In this document: piece after piece, positions 59,126-64,000 of the stretch | Numbering within the stretch: the first letter of the stretch is position 1 | Layout of the letters: each line of letters begins with the position of its first letter | From: an uncultured Pseudoteredinibacter sp. | Lineage (GTDB): Bacteria; Pseudomonadota; Gammaproteobacteria; Pseudomonadales; Cellvibrionaceae | Assembly (NCBI RefSeq): GCF_947500695.1 | Contig: NZ_CANMSS010000011.1 | Location: 1 to 64,000 of the forward strand | Direction of reading: 5' to 3' | Length of the DNA: 64,000 bases | Program-made: the position numbers and the translations under genes | The notes under the pieces: generated by a model | What the model saw: the letters and a program-made list of their open reading frames with translations, nothing else | What the model was told of the DNA's origin: nothing | Database searches by the model: none

Positions 59126-59911
59126 ATGAAGACAAGGCAAATTATCGTGTGGCCCAACTCGGCTAAAAAGAACAGTGAAGGCTATATTGAGGCCCAATTC
59201 CGCCAGCAGTTTCGCCCGGCGCATTTGCTTAATTTCCACGCCCTGTGGGAAATGCAGTTTCTTGATATCCACAAAATCTCCTTTCCAGAGACCGGTCAAA
59301 GCCTGATCGACCGCTTTGAACTTGATGGTCTAGGTGCCTTTTACATTAAGCGCCAATTGGATCGCAGTGTACGCACTTGGCGTCGTCCCTTTGGCGAGCC
59401 AACCTTTGCCCAAGAGCTGCGTAATATTCGCCTGTGCGAACAGTACCATATTCCTACACTAGAGCCGGTTTATTATGGTGAGCGTCAGATGGAGCCAGGG
59501 CCGGCGGCAATTCTTATTGTTAGGGCCCTAGATGGCTATCAGTCGCTGCAAGATATTTTGGCAAAATGGTATGGCCTTGAGCGCCATATTCGAGAGTCTA
59601 TCTTGCTGACGACTGGCAAGGCTTTGGGGCGTATTCATGGTGCAGGTTTAAGCCACCGCCGCCTGCAGGCCGACGATATCATTATCGATCTTACCCAAAT
59701 TCCCCAGTGGCGTTTGGCAAGCCCGCAATATATAGCGCCTGCTAAAAGCCGTGATCTATTGCTGGAGCTGCAAGGTTTTCTGGCGAGTATTTCCGTAGTT
59801 GGTGAAACTGAATTGGATTTCCTGCTAAAAGCCTATATCGAAACTTGCCCGCAGTGGACTGATGTAGGGGCGCTGAAGCAGGCGCTTTTCCCAAGCCGGC
59901 AGGCAAGCTAG
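59126..59911 (+). CDS. InaA/WaaP-like lipopolysaccharide kinase-fold protein
   Basis: About 261 residues from ATG 59126 (MKTRQIIVWPNSAKK). The lipopolysaccharide kinase/InaA pattern shows in LGAFYIKRQLDRSVRTWRRPFGEPTFAQELRNIRLCEQ, where the Lys of FYIKRQ is the nucleotide lysine, and in AAILIVRALDGYQSLQDIL. The catalytic-loop region reads GAGLSHRRLQADDIII, where kinases of this family have H-x-D; the aspartate is missing. It may be an InaA-type variant or a pseudokinase. Located between ilvE and msbA, where pseudomonads have LPS-core kinases and glycosyltransferases, so a role in LPS core phosphorylation is inferred. Confidence 0.8.
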   Translation: MKTRQIIVWPNSAKKNSEGYIEAQFRQQFRPAHLLNFHALWEMQFLDIHKISFPETGQSLIDRFELDGLGAFYIKRQLDRSVRTWRRPFGEPTFAQELRNIRLCEQYHIPTLEPVYYGERQMEPGPAAILIVRALDGYQSLQDILAKWYGLERHIRESILLTTGKALGRIHGAGLSHRRLQADDIIIDLTQIPQWRLASPQYIAPAKSRDLLLELQGFLASISVVGETELDFLLKAYIETCPQWTDVGALKQALFPSRQAS

Positions 59912-59936
59912 CTCAGTATTAATTCGAGAATGGTTT

Positions 59937-61709
59937 ATGACAGATCATAGCGCTTCAGAGTCTGGGCAAAAGGCCAGCGGAGCACAAACTTATCGCCGTT
60001 TGTTAAGTTATCTTTTACCCCATAAATTTATGCTGACCATGGGTTTGATTGGCTTCGCCATTTTTGCAGCCTCCCAGCCAGCATTGACTAAATTATTTGG
60101 TATCTTGGTGGATTCTATCAACGGCGGAGAAAGTGATTATAAAATCATGATCCCGCTTGCCGTTGTGGGTATCTTTTTTATTCGTGGCGTTGGCACTTTT
60201 ATTGGTAGCTATGCCTTATCAAAAGTCTCTCTGGGGATTGTGCACAATCTACGTGTGCAACTATTTGATCAGTTAACTTTAGCACCCGGAGAGTACTTCG
60301 ACAGTAATAATTCTGGGCACTTGGTTTCTCGTATTACCTACAACGTTACCCAAGTAACTGATGCCTGTACGGAAGCGATTAAAGTTCTGATTCGCGAAGG
60401 TCTAACGGTTATTGTCTTATTGGGATATTTAATCTGGGAAGACTGGAAGCTCACTTTGGTGTTTGTCGCCATCGCTCCTATTCTTGGTTTTATTGTTTCA
60501 AAAGTCGGTAAACGTCTACGTCGCCTGTCCAGCAATATCCAGCTGACCATGGGTGATGTTACCCAATCAGCATCTGAAATGATCAATGGTTACAAAGTCA
60601 TGCGTAGTTTTGGTGGTGAAGACTATGAGCGTGGCCGTTTTGAAAAAGCCAGTGTTGCCAACTTTAAACAGAATTTAAAAATGGTCACGACGGCGGCTAT
60701 TAATACACCGGTTTTGCAGTTGATCGTCGCTATTGCTTTGGGGGTGCTAATGTACATCGCCCTAAGTTTTATGGGCTCTTCCACCCCGGGTGATTTTATT
60801 GCCTACCTAGGTGCGGCGGCCTTGATCCCTAAACCGGTACGCCAGCTCAGCGAAGTTAACTCGAAAATTCAAAAGGGTATCGCCGCGGCCGAAGATATTT
60901 TTGCTCAATTAGATGTTGAGCCAGAGCCTGATTATGGCAGCCATACTAGTGAGCGTGTTGCTGGTAATATCGCTATTAAAGATTTAGATTTTGCCTACAA
61001 TGCCAGTGAAGGAAATGTTCTTAAAAATATCAATTTGAACATTAATGCCGGGCAAACCGTTGCCCTAGTGGGGCGTTCCGGCAGTGGCAAAACGACCTTG
61101 GCCAGTTTGATTCCGCGTTTTTATCATCACGAGCAAGGCAGTATTTGCATTGATGATGTTCCACTGAATGACTATCGGCTAGCAAGCCTGCGACAGCAAA
61201 TTGCTTTGGTGAATCAAGACGTAACTCTATTCAACGATAGCTTGCGCAATAATATTGCCTACGGTGGCCTAGCCGATGTTGGCGAAGAGAAACTTCGCCA
61301 AGCGGCTGAGGCGGCACATTGTTGCGAGTTTATTGATCAGTTTAGTGATGGCTTTGATACCTTGGTGGGTGAAGATGGTACACGCCTAAGCGGTGGTCAG
61401 CGTCAGCGAATTGCTTTAGCCAGAGCCTTGCTAAAAGATGCGCCGATTTTAATTCTGGATGAAGCCACCTCGGCTTTAGATACTGAATCGGAGCGCAAGA
61501 TTCAGTCAGCGCTGGATCGCCTGATGGAAAATCGCACTACCATCGTAATTGCGCATCGCTTATCCACCATCGAAAATGCCGATGTTATCGTGGTGATGGA
61601 AAAGGGCGAGATTGTAGAGCAGGGTAGCCACCAAGAGCTGCTGGAAAAAAATGGCGCCTATGCCAAGTTGCATGCCATGCAGTTTGGTGAAGAAAATGTA
61701 GTGGATTAG
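59937..61709 (+). CDS. msbA: Lipid A export ATP-binding/permease protein
   Basis: A 590-residue half-transporter that flips lipid A-core across the inner membrane. Six helices occupy about 30-310, with VIVLLGYLIWEDWKLTLVFVAIAPILGFIV and the coupling-helix region NGYKVMRSFGGEDYERGRFEKA. Walker A GRSGSGKT at 379-386, signature LSGGQ at 484-488, Walker B APILILDEATSALD, H-loop VIAHRLSTIENAD. Full length. It starts 26 bases after the kinase-like gene and is followed by hldE, forming an LPS operon. Confidence 0.95.
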   Translation: MTDHSASESGQKASGAQTYRRLLSYLLPHKFMLTMGLIGFAIFAASQPALTKLFGILVDSINGGESDYKIMIPLAVVGIFFIRGVGTFIGSYALSKVSLGIVHNLRVQLFDQLTLAPGEYFDSNNSGHLVSRITYNVTQVTDACTEAIKVLIREGLTVIVLLGYLIWEDWKLTLVFVAIAPILGFIVSKVGKRLRRLSSNIQLTMGDVTQSASEMINGYKVMRSFGGEDYERGRFEKASVANFKQNLKMVTTAAINTPVLQLIVAIALGVLMYIALSFMGSSTPGDFIAYLGAAALIPKPVRQLSEVNSKIQKGIAAAEDIFAQLDVEPEPDYGSHTSERVAGNIAIKDLDFAYNASEGNVLKNINLNINAGQTVALVGRSGSGKTTLASLIPRFYHHEQGSICIDDVPLNDYRLASLRQQIALVNQDVTLFNDSLRNNIAYGGLADVGEEKLRQAAEAAHCCEFIDQFSDGFDTLVGEDGTRLSGGQRQRIALARALLKDAPILILDEATSALDTESERKIQSALDRLMENRTTIVIAHRLSTIENADVIVVMEKGEIVEQGSHQELLEKNGAYAKLHAMQFGEENVVD

Positions 61710-61850
61710 AAAGTGCAGTAGAAAGTACAGTAGAATAGGTTTTATAGAGAGTGCGGCGGAATAAAGCACTTACAGCAGTTTTTAGTGCATTTATTAAAGC
61801 GCTAAAAACGGCCAGCAATCTATATTTGAGTTGTTTTTGAGGAGAGAATC

Positions 61851-63281
61851 ATGCAGTTAAGCATGCCCCGTTTTGACCAAGGCAATGTGCTGGTGGTTGG
61901 CGATGTAATGCTTGATCGTTACTGGCAAGGTGATACCGCCAGAGTATCTCCTGAAGCCCCGGTACCTGTTGTCAATGTAAAGGCGACAGATGATCGTCCA
62001 GGTGGTGCCAGTAATGTTGCCATGAATATTGCCGCGCTGGGTGCCGCTGCAAACCTTGCTGGTTTGGTCGGGCGAGATGAAGCAGCTGATAGTCTGCGTG
62101 AATCTTTAACTTCTGTTGGTGTGAATTGTCTTTTTAGTGAGGTCGGTGATAAACCGACTATTACCAAGCTACGCGTAGTGAGTCGTCAGCAGCAGCTTTT
62201 GCGAATGGATTTCGAAGAGAACTTTGCGCAACAAGACAGTGAATTATTAAGCAATAGTGTTTCGCTGGAAAATGTTCAGGTGCTGTTATTATCGGACTAC
62301 GCTAAAGGCAGCTTACAGCACTGCCAAGCATTAATTGCCAAAGCTCGCCAAAAAAATATCCCCGTTTTGGTAGACCCTAAAGGGCATGACTTTAAGCGTT
62401 ATCGCGGCGCTACTTTATTAACGCCAAACTTATCTGAATTTGAAGCCGTTGTTGGGCATTGTGCTAACGAGGCTGAGCTACTGAGTAAAGGTCAGCAGCT
62501 TTTGCAAGATTTAGACTTGCAGGCCTTATTAATTACTCGTGGCGAGCAGGGCATGACCTTGCTACAGGCCAATGTTGAAGGTGAATTTCACCTGCCAGCC
62601 AAAGCCCGAGAAGTCTTTGATGTAACCGGTGCAGGCGATACGGTTATCGCTGTATTGGCAGCGAGCCTAGCGGCTGGCAGCGAGTTGCCGATGGCGGTGG
62701 CCCTAGCGAATGTTGCCGCCGGCATGGTAGTGGCCAAGTTGGGCACGGCTACAATCTCCGCTCCTGAATTGCGCCAGGCAATCAGCGAAGGCCAAGAGGT
62801 GGAATGCGGTGTTGTCAATGAAGAGCAGCTAATATTGGCGTTACGCGAAGCCAAAGCGCGGGGTGAAAAAGTTGTTTTTACCAATGGCTGCTTTGATATT
62901 TTGCACGCCGGCCACGTTGGTTACCTAGCCGATGCTCGCGACCTAGGTGATCGTTTAGTTGTGGCTATTAATAGTGATGAATCGGTCTCACGCTTAAAAG
63001 GTCCTTCAAGACCAATTAATCCGGTTGATCGTCGCATGGCGGTCTTGGCGGGCTTATCGGCTGTTGATTGGGTGCTGTCGTTTGCTGACGATACTCCAGA
63101 GCGTTTACTAGAACTAATCCAGCCCGACGTGCTAGTAAAGGGCGGCGACTACAGTGAAGAGCAAGTCGTAGGCTGGGAAATTGTTAAAGCCAATGGTGGT
63201 GAAGTTAAAGTGCTAAGCTTTTTCGACAACTGCTCAACCACAGCCATCGTAGAAAAAGTCATCGCTGACGCCGATAAATAA
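61851..63281 (+). CDS. hldE: Bifunctional heptose 7-phosphate kinase / heptose 1-phosphate adenylyltransferase
   Basis: A 476-residue enzyme of ADP-heptose synthesis for LPS inner core. The PfkB kinase domain (1-320) has RPGGASNVAMNIAALGA, LTPNLSEFEAVVG and DVTGAGDTVI with the catalytic Asp 263. The nucleotidyltransferase domain (342-476) has TNGCFDILHAGHVGYL with HAGH at 352-355 and a late DNCSTTAIVEKV. ATG at 61851 has GAGGAGAG upstream. Two identical palindromes follow at 63298 and 63486. Confidence 0.96.
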   Translation: MQLSMPRFDQGNVLVVGDVMLDRYWQGDTARVSPEAPVPVVNVKATDDRPGGASNVAMNIAALGAAANLAGLVGRDEAADSLRESLTSVGVNCLFSEVGDKPTITKLRVVSRQQQLLRMDFEENFAQQDSELLSNSVSLENVQVLLLSDYAKGSLQHCQALIAKARQKNIPVLVDPKGHDFKRYRGATLLTPNLSEFEAVVGHCANEAELLSKGQQLLQDLDLQALLITRGEQGMTLLQANVEGEFHLPAKAREVFDVTGAGDTVIAVLAASLAAGSELPMAVALANVAAGMVVAKLGTATISAPELRQAISEGQEVECGVVNEEQLILALREAKARGEKVVFTNGCFDILHAGHVGYLADARDLGDRLVVAINSDESVSRLKGPSRPINPVDRRMAVLAGLSAVDWVLSFADDTPERLLELIQPDVLVKGGDYSEEQVVGWEIVKANGGEVKVLSFFDNCSTTAIVEKVIADADK

Positions 63282-63297
63282 ACAGCCGCTACACAAC

Positions 63298-63325
63298 GGG
63301 GTCAGATCCCAAGGGATCTGACCCC
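63298..63325. repeat. REP-like palindrome, copy 1
   Basis: GGGGTCAGATCCC-AA-GGGATCTGACCCC, a perfect 13-bp stem with two-base loop, preceded by AAC and followed by GCTCGAAGCC. Identical palindrome at 63486. Confidence 0.88.
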
Positions 63326-63485
63326 GCTCGAAGCCGAGATCTTTAAGGCCCACCTTTCCCATCTTAAAAACCACCAATTCTTAACTCAGCCTTTCTCGTG
63401 GTCAATATAAATTTACCGCCAGCAAAGTCGGCTTATAGTAAACAAAATCGCAAACGCCCAAACAGCATGCTTCTACCTAACGAAC

Positions 63486-63513
63486 GGGGTCAGATCCCAA
63501 GGGATCTGACCCC
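63486..63513. repeat. REP-like palindrome, copy 2
   Basis: Identical 28-bp palindrome in the same orientation, 188 bp further on, again preceded by AAC and followed by TCGAAGCC within a few bases. The shared flank shows that the repeat unit is longer than the palindrome. Confidence 0.88.
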
Positions 63514-63681
63514 AAATCGAAGCCACGTTCCTAACCACTCTAAATCCGCCGCCAAAGCACTTAAACCCATAAACCTCTCACTTAAACGGCTTTTGCTGTG
63601 CTCTCATCGCTATATAAACTCGAACTGTTATAGTATAACGTTTTGCTATACCCCTAAAAAACCAATAAGTAGGAACTTGCT

Positions 63682-64000
63682 ATGAACAACACAGGGCTAT
63701 TGCGCTCTTTGAAGCTCATGCTGCTTGGTACGGCTTGTGCTATTAGCGTCCCGAGTTTTGCTGAAGAGAAAGAGGATCAGGCGCCACTTTCCAGTGCGAC
63801 CTTTAAAGGCTTAGAACTGCGCAACATTGGGCCGGGCTTTATGTCGGGTCGTATCGCTGATATTGCTATCGATCCAAAAGATACCAGCACCTGGTATGTT
63901 GGCGTTGGCTCTGGCGGTGTTTGGAAAACCAAAAACGCGGGCATTAGCTGGAAGCCTATTTTTGATGGGCAGCCGGTTTATTCAATCGGTGCGGTGGTTC
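63682..64000 (+). CDS. Exported BNR/Asp-box repeat protein, partial
   Basis: Starts at ATG 63682 with AGGAA upstream and runs off the right edge; 106 residues are visible. A signal peptide (SLKLMLLGTACAISVPSFAEE) is followed by LELRNIGPGFMSGRIADIAID and TWYVGVGSGGVWKTKNAGISWKPIFDG, the typical opening of large VPS10/sialidase-type beta-propeller proteins with Asp-box repeats. Such proteins are exported; roles include glycan hydrolysis or unknown surface functions. The remainder is outside the window. Confidence 0.85.
   Translation, partial: MNNTGLLRSLKLMLLGTACAISVPSFAEEKEDQAPLSSATFKGLELRNIGPGFMSGRIADIAIDPKDTSTWYVGVGSGGVWKTKNAGISWKPIFDGQPVYSIGAVV

Larger units (their letters stand above)
63282..63681. 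other. Intergenic region with two REP-like palindromes
   Basis: About 400 bp between hldE and the BNR-protein gene. It holds the palindromes at 63298-63325 and 63486-63513. A chance open frame crosses it but has no family signature and contains one palindrome, so I do not call it a gene. Confidence 0.7.

Noticed and set aside
62588..62884. 98-residue minus-strand frame inside hldE
   Set aside because: Shadow of the hldE codons; composition follows from the GC-rich third positions of the real gene.
63398..63685. 95-residue open frame after hldE
   Set aside because: Contains a REP-like palindrome, has unusual composition and no ribosome binding site; intergenic.
1..64000. tRNA, rRNA or known riboswitch
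   Set aside because: I found no cloverleaf with CCA-type acceptor, no rRNA signature and no riboswitch core by reading; a covariance scan was not possible.

Overview
The window comes from a Gammaproteobacterium, probably a marine, TonB-receptor-rich lineage related to the Cellvibrionales or pseudomonads. That placement is inference. It rests on the gene set (glnE, ilvE, msbA, hldE, argA, a SelD fusion, TonB-dependent receptors) and on the order glnE-ilvE-...-msbA-hldE, which is a shortened version of the Pseudomonas LPS-core locus.

Positions 1-6160 are a gene-cassette array of integron type. Thirteen small minus-strand genes (plus one cut by the left edge) alternate with thirteen attC-like palindromic sites that start near RYYYAAC and end in GTTRRRY. 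No integrase lies on the expected upstream (right) side, where about 560 bp without a gene lead directly to an HD-GYP phosphodiesterase. The array therefore looks like an integrase-less cluster (CALIN) or an eroded integron. Cassette products are mostly unknown and rich in membrane, secreted and lipoprotein-like proteins.

Positions 6.7-28.8 kb carry accessory metabolism: a VOC protein, a nitroreductase, a DUF885 peptidase-like protein, a PepSY-type siderophore-iron reduction operon behind a Fur-like box, a periplasmic cyclophilin, two exported amidohydrolases, a GST and a luciferase-like oxidoreductase. There is also a TonB receptor-hydrolase pair whose receptor gene is broken by a single in-frame stop inside its TonB box, facing a MarR regulator across overlapping palindromes. 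A DUF2817 peptidase and a PhoD-type phosphatase complete the stretch. Two intergenic gaps (13.9-14.4 kb and 28.9-29.2 kb) each hold a pair of long hairpin elements of one family: the core is conserved, but each copy has its own unrelated, self-complementary arms and TCC-containing hairpin loops.

Positions 29.2-42.2 kb carry a MerR regulator with a textbook MerR-type promoter in front of a PhzF-family gene, a flavoprotein-SelD fusion and a tRNA 2-selenouridine synthase (a selenium pathway), a glutaredoxin-like protein, a crotonase, an ODP-type metallo-beta-lactamase protein, argA and argE, and an intact TonB receptor. Positions 42.4-47.7 kb form a tight five-gene operon: ABC ATPase, three successive HlyD-type adaptors and a MacB-type permease. 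Positions 47.7-54.5 kb carry LysE, phosphate transport (DUF47-Pit), a lone GspE/PilB-type ATPase, a solute-binding protein and a VOC protein.

Positions 54.8-63.3 kb carry glnE, ilvE, an InaA/WaaP-like kinase-fold gene, msbA and hldE, followed by two identical 28-bp palindromes and the start of an exported BNR-repeat protein that runs off the right edge. I saw no tRNA, rRNA or CRISPR array.
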